Below are positions 28,185 to 38,897 of a stretch of 64,000 nucleotides of DNA, in pieces. The notes below the pieces were generated by a model that did no database searches, was not told the DNA's origin, and saw only the letters and a list, made by a program, of their open reading frames with translations. The stretch lies in the NCBI RefSeq assembly GCF_024701975.1, contig NZ_JANLNM010000002.1, positions 496,001-560,000 on the forward strand. Reading direction: 5' to 3'. The stretch is from Variovorax sp. ZS18.2.2. GTDB lineage: Bacteria > Pseudomonadota > Gammaproteobacteria > Burkholderiales > Burkholderiaceae_C. Positions within the stretch are counted from its first letter, which is position 1. Each line of letters opens with the position of its first letter. A program made the translations under genes and the position numbers.

Positions 28185-28489
28185 CGCTCACGCTCGGACA
28201 CTTTCTCTCGCTCGGCGCGATGCTCTTCGCGCTGTCGGTGATCGGCATCTTCCTGAATCGCAAGAACCTGATCGTGCTGCTGATGGCCATCGAGCTGATG
28301 CTGCTGGCGGTCAACATGAACTTCGTGGCCTTCTCGCACTACCTGGGCGACATGCACGGCCAGATCTTCGTGTTCTTCATCCTGACGGTGGCCGCGGCCG
28401 AGTCGGCCATCGGTCTTGCGTTGCTGGTGCTGTTGTTCCGCAACAAGTCCAACATCAACGTCGACGAGCTCAACTCGCTCAAGGGTTGA
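28181..28489 (+). CDS. nuoK: NADH-quinone oxidoreductase subunit K
   Basis: A 102-residue, three-helix subunit (ND4L type). The two membrane glutamates of the proton path are in [17 protein letters not shown] and [13 protein letters not shown]. It is coupled to nuoJ by an ATGA overlap and lies seven bases before nuoL. Confidence 0.98.
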   Translation: MTLTLGHFLSLGAMLFALSVIGIFLNRKNLIVLLMAIELMLLAVNMNFVAFSHYLGDMHGQIFVFFILTVAAAESAIGLALLVLLFRNKSNINVDELNSLKG

Positions 28490-28496
28490 AACCAGT

Positions 28497-30542
<2,046 letters not shown>

Positions 30543-30567
30543 GCCCGAACGCTGGAGAAAAAGAAAA

Positions 30568-32046
30568 ATGGGTTTGTTGAGCCTTGCCATCTGGGTGCCG
30601 ATCGCATTCGGCGCCGTGCTGCTGGCGTTTGGCCGCGAAGAGCATGCCAAGGGCGTGCGCTGGGTCGCGCTCGTCGGTGCCATCGTGAGCTTCCTGGTCA
30701 CGGTGCCGCTGTTCACGCGCTTCCAGAACGGAACCGCCGCCATGCAGTTCGTCGAGAAGACGAGCTGGATCTCCCGCTTCAACGTCAACTACCACATCGG
30801 TCTTGACGGCCTGTCGCTGTGGATGGTGCTGCTGACCTCGTTCATCACGGTCGTCGTCATCATCTCGGCCTGGGAAGTGATCACCGAGCGCGTGAACCAG
30901 TACATGGGCGCGTTCCTGATCCTGTCGGGCTTCATGATCGGCGTGTTCTCCGCGCTCGACGGCATACTGTTCTACGTGTTCTTCGAAGCCACGCTGATCC
31001 CGATGTACCTGATCATCGGCATCTGGGGCGGCCCGAACAAGATCTACGCGGCGTTCAAGTTCTTCCTCTACACCTTGCTCGGCTCGCTGCTGATGCTGGT
31101 GGCGCTGATCTTCCTGTACAACAAGTCGGGCGGCAGCTTCGACATCCTGGCCTGGCACAAGCTGCCGCTGGGTGCGACCGCGCAGACCTTCCTGTTCTTC
31201 GCCTTCTTCGCGGCCTTCGCCGTCAAGGTGCCGATGTGGCCGGTCCACACGTGGCTGCCGGACGTGCACGTCGAGGCGCCCACCGGCGGCTCGGCCGTGC
31301 TGGCCGCAATCATGCTGAAGCTGGGCGCCTACGGTTTCCTGCGCTTCTCGATGCCCATCGCTCCCGACGCGTCGCATGAATGGGCCTGGCTCATGATCGC
31401 GCTGTCGCTGATCGCGGTGATCTACGTGGGCCTGGTGGCGCTGGTGCAGCAGGACATGAAGAAGCTGGTGGCGTACTCGTCGGTCGCCCACATGGGCTTC
31501 GTGACGCTCGGCTTCTTCATCTTCAACGAGCTCGGCGTCTCCGGCGGCATCGTGCAGATGATTGCGCACGGCTTCGTGTCGGGCGCCATGTTCCTGGGCA
31601 TCGGCGTGTTGTACGACCGCGTGCACTCGCGCCAGATCGCCGACTACGGCGGCGTGGTCAACACCATGCCCAAGTTCGCCGCGTTCGCGCTGCTGTTCGC
31701 CATGGCCAATTGCGGCCTGCCGGGCACCGCCGGTTTCGTCGGCGAGTGGATGGTGATCCTGGGCGCCGTGAAGGCCAATTTCTGGATCGGCGCGGGCGCC
31801 GCCACCGCGCTGATCTTCGGTGCCGCCTACACCCTCTGGATGTACAAGCGCGTGTACCTCGGCCCGGTCGGCAACGACCACGTCAAGGAACTCACCGACA
31901 TCAATGCCCGCGAGTTCCTGATGCTGTCGCTGCTGGCGATCGCCGTGTTGTGGATGGGCCTGTATCCAAAGCCCTTCACCGATGCGATGGATGCCTCGGT
32001 GACCGAGCTCCTGCGCCACGTGGCAGTTTCGAAGCTGCCCTCCTGA
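30568..32046 (+). CDS. nuoM: NADH-quinone oxidoreductase subunit M
   Basis: A 492-residue antiporter-like proton-pumping subunit with about 14 helices. The key Glu lies in FEATLIPMYLIIGIWGG, and VPMWPVHTWLPDVHVEAPTGGS carries the channel residues. A GGAGAAAAAG ribosome region precedes the ATG. Confidence 0.98.
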   Translation: MGLLSLAIWVPIAFGAVLLAFGREEHAKGVRWVALVGAIVSFLVTVPLFTRFQNGTAAMQFVEKTSWISRFNVNYHIGLDGLSLWMVLLTSFITVVVIISAWEVITERVNQYMGAFLILSGFMIGVFSALDGILFYVFFEATLIPMYLIIGIWGGPNKIYAAFKFFLYTLLGSLLMLVALIFLYNKSGGSFDILAWHKLPLGATAQTFLFFAFFAAFAVKVPMWPVHTWLPDVHVEAPTGGSAVLAAIMLKLGAYGFLRFSMPIAPDASHEWAWLMIALSLIAVIYVGLVALVQQDMKKLVAYSSVAHMGFVTLGFFIFNELGVSGGIVQMIAHGFVSGAMFLGIGVLYDRVHSRQIADYGGVVNTMPKFAAFALLFAMANCGLPGTAGFVGEWMVILGAVKANFWIGAGAATALIFGAAYTLWMYKRVYLGPVGNDHVKELTDINAREFLMLSLLAIAVLWMGLYPKPFTDAMDASVTELLRHVAVSKLPS

Positions 32047-32072
32047 TGCCACGCTGAAGACAAGAGAACGAG

Positions 32073-33560
32073 ATGATTGACAAACTCAGCTGGGTCACGA
32101 TCTACCCCGAAATCGTGTTGCTGGTCATGGCCTGCATCATTGCGCTGGTCGACCTGTCGGACATGAGCCCGCGCCGCACCCGCACCTACGTGTTGACGCT
32201 GCTCACGCTGCTGGTGGTGGCCGTGCTCACCGGCATGGCCGCGCTGGACGGCAAGACCTCGTACGGCTTCGGCGGCATGGTCGTGAGCGACTCGATGGGC
32301 AACTGGCTCAAGTGCTTCTCCACCATCGCCTTGATGGTCACGTTGATCTACGGCCGTCCTTACGCGGCAGACCGCGACATGCTGCGCGGCGGCGAACTGT
32401 TCACCGTGAGCATGTTCGCGTTGCTGGGCATGTTCGTGATGATCTCGGGCAGCAATTTCCTGTTGATCTACCTGGGCCTGGAACTGCTCACGCTCTCGAG
32501 CTACGCGCTCGTGGCGCTGCGCCGCGACAACGCGGTGGCCAGCGAAGCGGCCATGAAGTACTTCGTGCTCGGCGCGATGGCCAGCGGCTTCCTGCTGTAC
32601 GGCCTGTCGATGATGTACGGCGCGACCGGCTCGCTCGACCTCAACGAAGTGTTCAAGGCCATCTCGACCGGCAAGGTCAACCACCAGGTGCTGGTGTTCG
32701 GCCTCGTGTTCATCGTGGCCGGCCTGGCGTTCAAGGTGGGGGCAGCGCCTTTCCACATGTGGGTGCCCGACGTCTACCAGGGCGCGCCCACGGCCGTCAC
32801 GCTGCTGATCGGCGCGGCGCCCGAGCTGGCCGCCTTCGGCATCATCATCCGCCTGCTCGTGGACGGCCTGCAGCCGCTTGCGATCGACTGGCAGCAGATG
32901 CTGGCCGTGCTGGCCATTGCCTCGTTGCTGATCGGTAACCTCGCGGCTATCGCGCAGAGCAACCTCAAGCGGATGCTGGCCTACTCGACCATCTCGCAGA
33001 TGGGCTTCATGCTGCTGGGCCTGGTTGCCGGTTCGGACCTGCAGGGCACGCAGAACGCACAGGCTGCCTACAGCGCCTCGATGTTCTACATCGTGACCTA
33101 CGTGCTGACCACGCTGGCGAGCTTCGGCATCATCCTGCTGCTGGCGCGCGAAGGCTTCGAGAGCGAAGAGATCACCGACCTCGCAGGCCTCAACCAGCGC
33201 AGCCCGCTGTATGCCGGCGTGATGCTGATTGCAATGCTCTCGCTGGCCGGGCTGCCGCCACTGGTCGGCTTTTACGCCAAACTGGCTGTGTTGCAGGCGC
33301 TGATCGCCTCTGGTCAGGCCATCTACATCGGCCTCGCGGTGTTCGCCGTGATGATGTCGCTGGTCGGCGCCTTCTACTACATACGCGTGGTCAAGGTCAT
33401 GTACTTCGACGCACCGGTCACGGCCACCACCGTGTCGGCATCGTTCGACGTGCGCACTGTGCTCGCCATCAACGGCGCACTGATCCTGATTCTTGGCGTG
33501 CTGCCCGGCGGTCTGATGACGCTGTGCTACGACGCCATCGCGGCCACGCTGGCCCACTGA
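32073..33560 (+). CDS. nuoN: NADH-quinone oxidoreductase subunit N
   Basis: A 495-residue antiporter-like proton-pumping subunit with about 14 helices. The Glu in [17 protein letters not shown] and the [21 protein letters not shown] loop are conserved. It is the last of the 14 complex I genes and is followed after 15 bp by a small DUF2818 gene. Confidence 0.98.
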   Translation: MIDKLSWVTIYPEIVLLVMACIIALVDLSDMSPRRTRTYVLTLLTLLVVAVLTGMAALDGKTSYGFGGMVVSDSMGNWLKCFSTIALMVTLIYGRPYAADRDMLRGGELFTVSMFALLGMFVMISGSNFLLIYLGLELLTLSSYALVALRRDNAVASEAAMKYFVLGAMASGFLLYGLSMMYGATGSLDLNEVFKAISTGKVNHQVLVFGLVFIVAGLAFKVGAAPFHMWVPDVYQGAPTAVTLLIGAAPELAAFGIIIRLLVDGLQPLAIDWQQMLAVLAIASLLIGNLAAIAQSNLKRMLAYSTISQMGFMLLGLVAGSDLQGTQNAQAAYSASMFYIVTYVLTTLASFGIILLLAREGFESEEITDLAGLNQRSPLYAGVMLIAMLSLAGLPPLVGFYAKLAVLQALIASGQAIYIGLAVFAVMMSLVGAFYYIRVVKVMYFDAPVTATTVSASFDVRTVLAINGALILILGVLPGGLMTLCYDAIAATLAH

Positions 33561-33575
33561 CGCGGCCGGCCCACG

Positions 33576-33881
33576 GTGTCGCAAACCGCGTCGGTCTGGG
33601 TCGTGCTGCTGGTGGCCTTGCTGGCCGCCAACCTGCCGTTCTTCAACGAGCGCCTGTTCGGCGCGGTGCCGCTGCCGGCAAAGCGCAAGTCTCTGGCGAT
33701 CCGCTTTGCCGAGCTGGTGGTGTTGTACTTCATTGCCGGCGGCATCGGCCTCTTGTTCGAACGCAGGGCAGGGCAGATCTCGTCGCAGGGCTGGGAGTTC
33801 TACGCGGTGACCGGCGCGCTCTTCATCGTGCTGGCCTTCCCAGGTTTTACCTGGCGCTACCTGATGAAGCATAGGCACTGA
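33576..33881 (+). CDS. DUF2818 family small membrane protein
   Basis: A 101-residue protein with about three predicted helices (VWVVLLVALLAANLPFF, AELVVLYFIAGGIGLLF, FYAVTGALFIVLAFPGF). The start is a GTG, 15 bp after nuoN, so it is probably made from the nuo transcript. Proteins of this family are known from betaproteobacteria, typically at the end of the nuo operon, without an assigned function. A role in complex I assembly or stability is an inference from position only. Confidence 0.88.
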   Translation: MSQTASVWVVLLVALLAANLPFFNERLFGAVPLPAKRKSLAIRFAELVVLYFIAGGIGLLFERRAGQISSQGWEFYAVTGALFIVLAFPGFTWRYLMKHRH

Positions 33882-33885
33882 CCCC

Positions 33886-34491
33886 ATGACATCACCCATC
33901 GCCGATTCGCACCTGAAGGAAGAGCTCGTCAGCAGCGAAGAGCTCTTCAAGGGCAAGTTCCTGCAGGCCAAGCGCGACACCATCCGCCTGCCCGACGGCC
34001 ACAACGCCACGCGCGAGTACGTGGTGCATCCCGGCGCGGTGGTGGTGATTCCGCTGCTCGACGACGGCCGCGTGGTGCTGGAGCGGCAGTTTCGCTATCC
34101 GGTCGGCCATGTGATGGTCGAGTTTCCGGCCGGCAAACTCGATCCGGGCGAGGACCCGCTGGTCTGCGGCCAGCGCGAGCTGCTCGAGGAAACCGGCTAC
34201 ACCGCACGCGAATGGGCGCATGCCGGTGCGATGCACCTGGCCGTGGCGTACTCGACCGAGATCATCCACATCTACTTCGCACGGGGCCTCTCGCTCGGTG
34301 AGCGGCAGCTCGACCATGGCGAATTTCTCGACGTGTTCACGGCCACGCCGCAGGAGTTGGCCGGCTGGTGCGGCGACGGCACGGTGACCGACGCCAAGAC
34401 GCTGACCTGCACCCTCTGGCTGCAGAACGTCCTTTCCGACGCATGGGCACTCGACTGGAAAGCGGCCGCGTCGCAAGGCGGCGCGGGATAA
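33886..34491 (+). CDS. NUDIX hydrolase, ADP-ribose pyrophosphatase-like
   Basis: A 201-residue enzyme with a complete Nudix box, GKLDPGEDPLVCGQRELLEE followed by TGY, that binds the metal for cleaving nucleoside-diphosphate derivatives. The upstream VVVIPLLDDGRVVLERQFRYPVG and the EFPAG motif place it with ADP-ribose pyrophosphatases. It starts four bases after the DUF2818 stop, in line with the nuo transcript. NAD-linked turnover would fit the setting, but the substrate is inferred. Confidence 0.92.
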   Translation: MTSPIADSHLKEELVSSEELFKGKFLQAKRDTIRLPDGHNATREYVVHPGAVVVIPLLDDGRVVLERQFRYPVGHVMVEFPAGKLDPGEDPLVCGQRELLEETGYTAREWAHAGAMHLAVAYSTEIIHIYFARGLSLGERQLDHGEFLDVFTATPQELAGWCGDGTVTDAKTLTCTLWLQNVLSDAWALDWKAAASQGGAG

Positions 34492-34500
34492 TCCGCGCAT

Positions 34501-34951
34501 GAAGGTCCTCGATCTCCGCTGCACGCATGGCCATGGCTTCGAGGGCTGGTTCGCGTCCAACGAGGCCTTCGAGACGCAACTTGCCGGCGGGCTGGTCGAA
34601 TGCCCGGTCTGCGGCGACACCGCCATCGTCAAGCTGCTGAGCGCACCGCGCCTCAATCTTGGCAATGCCAAGGCGCCGGCGGCAGAAGCGGCACCCGCCG
34701 CGCCTTCGCAGGTGCCGGCTCCTCTCTCCCCTGAAGCTCGCTGGATGCGCGCCGTGCGCGAGGTCATCGCCAAGACCGAAGACGTCGGCGAGCGCTTTGC
34801 CGAGGAAGCCCGAAAGATGCATTACGGCGAAGCCGAAGAGCGCGGTATCCGTGGTCAGGCAACGCCCGAGCAGACCGAGGCGCTGCTCGACGAAGGCATC
34901 GCGGTGATGCCGCTGCCGATGCCCGCAGCGCTCAAAGAGACACTGCAGTAA
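34501..34951 (+). CDS. DUF1178 family protein
   Basis: A 150-residue protein with an N-terminal zinc-ribbon-like part: a Cys and two His in LRCTHGHGFEGWF and CPVC at about residues 36-39. The middle is Ala/Pro-rich and the C-terminal half is helical (WMRAVREVIAKTEDVGERFAEEARKMHYGEAEERGI), the conserved block of the family. Function is unknown. No ribosome site is seen; GATAAT (34489-34494) ends six bases before the start codon and may be a -10 box for a leaderless message. The first A of the ATG is at 34501 when the printed line is counted; the frame as a whole may be listed from 34499. Confidence 0.85.
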
Positions 34952-34963
34952 TTGCCCAACGGC

Positions 34964-36748
34964 TCAGGCCGTGAACTGAAGCGCGGCCAGGCGGGCGTAG
35001 ACCCCGCCCTGCGCCACCAGCGCCGCGTGCGTTCCCTGTTCGACGATGCCGCCGTGGTCCAGCACGATGATGCGGTCGGCTTTCTGCACGGTCGCAAGGC
35101 GGTGCGCGATGACCAGCGTCGTGCGGCCTTCCATCGCCGATTCGAGCGCGGCCTGCACCATGCGTTCGCTTTCCGCGTCTAGAGCGCTGGTGGCCTCGTC
35201 GAGCAGCAGCAGCGGCGGGTTCTTGAGGATGGCGCGTGCGATCGCGATGCGCTGGCGCTGGCCGCCGGAGAGGCGCACGCCGCGCTCGCCGAGGAAGGTG
35301 TCGTACCCCTCGGGCAGCGCTGTCAGAAAGTCGTGCGCGAACGCGGCGCGGGCGGCTGCATGCACCTCGTCGACCGTCGCTTCGGGCCGGCCGTAGCGGA
35401 TGTTCTCGAACGCGCTGGCCGAGAAGATCACCGCATCCTGCGGCACGAGGCCGATGCGGGTGCGCAGGTCGGGCAGGGCGAGCGACGCCAGCGGTGCGCC
35501 GTCGAGCAGCAACTGGCCCGATTGCGGGTCGTAGTAGCGCAGCAGCAACTGGAACACCGTGCTCTTGCCCGCGCCGCTGGAGCCGACCAGCGCCACCGTT
35601 TCGCCGGGCGCGATGTCGAGACTGAAGTCGCGCAACGCCGGCGTATTGGGTCGCGATGGGTAGTGAAAGGTCACCGCGTCGAGCTTGATCGTGCTGCCTG
35701 CAGCCGGAATCGGCGTGACCGCGGGATTCGGCGGCGAAGTGATGACGGCCGGCGCATGCAGCAGTTCCATCAGCCGCTCGGTGGCCCCGGCCGCGCGCAG
35801 CAGGTCGCCGTACACCTCGCCGAGCACCGCCGTCGCGCTCGCGAGGATGGCCACGTAGACCACGGTCTGGCCGAGGTGGCTCGCCGTGATGTCGCCGCGC
35901 AGCACGGCTTGCGTGCCTTGGTACAGGCCCCAGAGCAGCGCCGCCGAGGTCGCGATGATGATGAAGGCCACCAGCACCGAGCGCGCCTTGGTGCGGCGCA
36001 CCGCGGTGCGGAAGGCGTTCTCGGTCGAGGCGTCGAAGCGCGAGGCCTCGCGGGATTCGGCCGTGTAGCTTTGCACCACCGGAATCGCATTCAGCACCTC
36101 GGCCGCGATGGCGCTCGAATCGGCCACGCGGTCCTGGCTGGCGCGCGAGAGCTTGCGCACCCGCCGGCCGAACCACATGCTCGGCAGCACCACCAGCACC
36201 AGGATGCCCAGCACCTGCACCATCACGTAAGGATTGGTCCAGACCAGCACGGCCAGCGCGCCCACGCCCATCACCGCGTTGCGCAGGCCCATGCTCAGGG
36301 ACGAGCCGACGACCGTCTGCACCAGCGTCGTGTCGGCGGTCAGGCGCGAGAGCACTTCGCCCGTCTGCGTGGTTTCGAAGAAGGCCGGACTCTGGTGCAG
36401 CACGTGGCCGTAGACCGCGTTGCGCAGGTCCGCCGTAACCCGTTCGCCGAGCCAGCTCACCGTATAGAAGCGCGCCGCCGAAAAAAGCCCCAGCGCGACG
36501 GCCACCGCGAAGAGGGCGCCGAAGTGCTCACGCAGCGCCATGGTTTGGGCGCCCTTGTCGGGGGTGATCAGCCCGCCGTCGATCAGGCTGCGTAGCGCAA
36601 GCGGAAAGGCCAACGTCGTGACGGCTGCCATTACCAGGAAAACGGCCGCCAGCACGATCTGCACGCGGTAGGGGCGAAGGAAGGGGCTCAGCCCCGACAG
36701 CGACCGGGGCGAGCCCTTGGCCATGGAAGACGGTGGGGAGGAAGCCAT
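34964..36748 (-). CDS. ABC transporter, fused permease and ATP-binding domains (MsbA/MDR-like exporter)
   Basis: A 594-residue half-transporter. The N-terminal six-helix membrane domain (about residues 25-330) is followed by an ATPase domain with Walker A GSSGAGKST, signature RLSGGQRQRIAIARA, Walker B LLLLDEATSALD and the switch His in VIAHRLATV. It would work as a homodimer and export lipids or drugs. The ATG at 36748 is chosen; 36724 is possible, and longer versions run into the divergent MarR promoter. It is divergent from the MarR-efflux operon and converges on the DUF1178 gene. Confidence 0.92.
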   Translation of the reverse strand: MASSPPSSMAKGSPRSLSGLSPFLRPYRVQIVLAAVFLVMAAVTTLAFPLALRSLIDGGLITPDKGAQTMALREHFGALFAVAVALGLFSAARFYTVSWLGERVTADLRNAVYGHVLHQSPAFFETTQTGEVLSRLTADTTLVQTVVGSSLSMGLRNAVMGVGALAVLVWTNPYVMVQVLGILVLVVLPSMWFGRRVRKLSRASQDRVADSSAIAAEVLNAIPVVQSYTAESREASRFDASTENAFRTAVRRTKARSVLVAFIIIATSAALLWGLYQGTQAVLRGDITASHLGQTVVYVAILASATAVLGEVYGDLLRAAGATERLMELLHAPAVITSPPNPAVTPIPAAGSTIKLDAVTFHYPSRPNTPALRDFSLDIAPGETVALVGSSGAGKSTVFQLLLRYYDPQSGQLLLDGAPLASLALPDLRTRIGLVPQDAVIFSASAFENIRYGRPEATVDEVHAAARAAFAHDFLTALPEGYDTFLGERGVRLSGGQRQRIAIARAILKNPPLLLLDEATSALDAESERMVQAALESAMEGRTTLVIAHRLATVQKADRIIVLDHGGIVEQGTHAALVAQGGVYARLAALQFTA

Positions 36749-36790
36749 GGGCGCGGATTCTACCGAAACCTTGCCCCTGCAAAGGCAGCC

Positions 36791-36819
36791 TTGACAATAA
36801 CTGCCATGGCAGCTAATAT
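36791..36819 (+). promoter_or_regulatory. Promoter with embedded palindromic operator for the MarR-efflux operon
   Basis: TTGACA (36791-36796), a 17-base spacer and TAATAT (36814-36819) make a near-consensus sigma-70 promoter. The spacer contains CTGCCATGGCAG (36801-36812), a perfect 12-bp palindrome suited to a MarR dimer. The start codon is at 36828, only eight bases past the -10 box, so transcription would begin at or within a base or two of it. Confidence 0.8.
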
Positions 36820-36827
36820 TTTGACCC

Positions 36828-37364
36828 ATGAGCGATGCAACCAACCCCCAAGCCTCGTCGGACCCCGATGACGCTGTGCGTCGTCCGCCTGTCTTCTACC
36901 GGGCGGAGAGTTACCAGACCGAGGAAAGCATCGGTTATCTGATGCGCCGCATCGTTACGGCGGTAGGCCAATCAGTAGAAACCCGTATGTGCGAGCCTGG
37001 CAGCCCGACCTATCCGCAATGGGTGCCGCTGTACAAGCTGCACATCGGTGCGGCCACCACGGTGGCCGAACTGGCCCGCGCCTGCGAGCTCGACACCGGT
37101 GCCATGACGCGGCTCCTCGACCGCCTCGAAGCCAAGGGCCTGTGCCGTCGCGTGCGTTCGCTCGAAGACCGCCGCGTGGTCAACATCGAGCTCACCGACG
37201 AAGGCCGTGCCGCCGCCAAGGAAGTGCCTTACGTGCTCAGCCGCGTGCAGAACGAGCACCTGGCAGGTTTCACCACCGAGGAATGGGAGCAGCTCAAGGG
37301 CTACCTGCGCCGCATCCTCGACAACGCGCAGGCCCTCGCGGCCCGTGGAGATAAAAATGAATGA
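36828..37364 (+). CDS. MarR family transcriptional regulator of the efflux operon
   Basis: A 178-residue winged-helix repressor. The DNA-binding part is TTVAELARACELDTGAMTRLLDRLEAKGLCRRVRSLEDRRVVNIELT, with helices on either side for the dimer interface. It most likely represses itself and the emr-type genes behind it through the palindrome in its promoter and is released by a drug-like ligand, as for EmrR or FarR. The stop overlaps the next gene by eight bases. Confidence 0.93.
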   Translation: MSDATNPQASSDPDDAVRRPPVFYRAESYQTEESIGYLMRRIVTAVGQSVETRMCEPGSPTYPQWVPLYKLHIGAATTVAELARACELDTGAMTRLLDRLEAKGLCRRVRSLEDRRVVNIELTDEGRAAAKEVPYVLSRVQNEHLAGFTTEEWEQLKGYLRRILDNAQALAARGDKNE

Positions 37365-38859
37365 TTCCCTCGCCGTGCGCGCTGTGCGTCGCACTCCCGC
37401 CGTGCGCGCCATGCGCCGCGCTCCGGTCGTCGCAGCCGCGTTGCTGCTGGTGGCGCTGGCCGGCTGTGCCGACATGGCCGGCATCGGCTCGCAGGCCAAA
37501 TTGCGCGATGCGTCGTCGCTGGGCATCGCGCCCGACAGCGCCGCGGCGCCGGTTTCGCGGCTCGACACCCAGTGGTGGCTCGCCTTCGGCGACACGCAGC
37601 TCAACACGCTGATCGACCAGGCCGTGGCCGGCAACCCGAACCTGCAGGTCGCGCAGGCCCGTCTCGCGCGTGCGCAGGCCTCGGCGGACATCGCCGGCGC
37701 GGCGCTCAAGCCCCAGGTCAGCGGCGAGCTCGACCTGAACCGCCAGAAGTTCAACACCAACTACATCTACCCGGCGCCGCTCGGTGGCTCGGTCCAGAAC
37801 GTCGGCCTGCTGCAGCTCGGCGCGAGCTGGGAGCTCGACTTCTTCGGCAAGAACCGCACCGCGCTTGATACGGCCATCGGCGCCGCCAACGCCGCCACGG
37901 CCGATGCCGATGCCGCCCGCGTGCTGCTCGCCAGCAATGTGGCGCGCAGCTACTTCCAGTGGGCGCGCCTGAACGACCAGCTCACGGTGGCGCAACGCAC
38001 GCTCGCCCAGCGCGACGAAACCCTGAAGCTCGTGCGCGACCGCGTCTCCGCCGGCCTCGACACCCGCCTCGAACTGCGCCAGAGCGAAGGCGGCCTGCCC
38101 GAAGCACGCCAGCAGATCGAAGCGCTCAACGAGCAGATCGCACTGCAGCAGCACGCGCTCGACGCACTCGTGGGCCAGCCCAACGTGTCTGCATCCCTCA
38201 AGCCGCCGGTGCTCGCCGGTGTCAAGCCGATGGCGTTGCAGGCCAACATTCCGGCCGACCTGCTGGGCCGCCGCGCCGACATCGCCGCTGCGCGTTGGCG
38301 TGTCGAGGCCGCGACGAGCGATGTGGCCAATGCCAAGACCCAGTTCTATCCCAACGTGAACCTCACGGCCTTCGTCGGCTTCCAGAGCCTGGGCTTCGGC
38401 AAGCTGCTCAAGTCGGGCAGCGAGCAGTGGGGCGTGGGCCCGGCCATCAGCCTGCCGATCTTCGAAGGCGGCAAGCTGCGCGCCAACCTGCGCGGCAAGT
38501 CCGCCGACCTGGACGTGGCGGTCGAAAGCTACAACGCCACGGTGCTCGACGCCGTGCGCGATGCAGCCGACCAAGTCTCCAGCGCCCAGTCGATCACCCG
38601 CCAGCAGACCGAACAGCGCGCTGCGCAAACGGCCGCCGAAGGCGCTTATGACATCGCCGTGCAGCGCTACCGCGCCGGTCTCGGCAACTACCTCAACGTG
38701 CTGACGGCGGAAACCTCCGTGCTGTCGCAGCGCCGGCTGGCCGTCGATCTGGCAGCGCGCGCTCTCGACACCCAGGTGGGCCTGGCGCGAGCCCTCGGCG
38801 GCGGCTGGCAGCCTCCGACCACCGCCACCGCATCGGCCCCGACGGCCGCAGTGAACTGA
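37357..38859 (+). CDS. Outer-membrane efflux channel, NodT/OprM family lipoprotein
   Basis: A 500-residue TolC-like channel. The signal ends in the lipobox LAGC (ALLLVALAGC), so it is a lipoprotein. Two outer membrane efflux repeats follow, with QWWLAFGDTQLNTLIDQAVAGNPNL at the start of the mature part and LGRRADIAAARWRVEAATSDV in the second half. It would complete a tripartite pump with the EmrA- and EmrB-like proteins. The ATG at 37357 overlaps the MarR stop; the longer frame lies in the MarR gene. Confidence 0.93.
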   Translation: MNDSLAVRAVRRTPAVRAMRRAPVVAAALLLVALAGCADMAGIGSQAKLRDASSLGIAPDSAAAPVSRLDTQWWLAFGDTQLNTLIDQAVAGNPNLQVAQARLARAQASADIAGAALKPQVSGELDLNRQKFNTNYIYPAPLGGSVQNVGLLQLGASWELDFFGKNRTALDTAIGAANAATADADAARVLLASNVARSYFQWARLNDQLTVAQRTLAQRDETLKLVRDRVSAGLDTRLELRQSEGGLPEARQQIEALNEQIALQQHALDALVGQPNVSASLKPPVLAGVKPMALQANIPADLLGRRADIAAARWRVEAATSDVANAKTQFYPNVNLTAFVGFQSLGFGKLLKSGSEQWGVGPAISLPIFEGGKLRANLRGKSADLDVAVESYNATVLDAVRDAADQVSSAQSITRQQTEQRAAQTAAEGAYDIAVQRYRAGLGNYLNVLTAETSVLSQRRLAVDLAARALDTQVGLARALGGGWQPPTTATASAPTAAVN

Positions 38860-38897
38860 ACTGACTCGACTCCCTCGTCTTCGGAAAGAAATTCATC

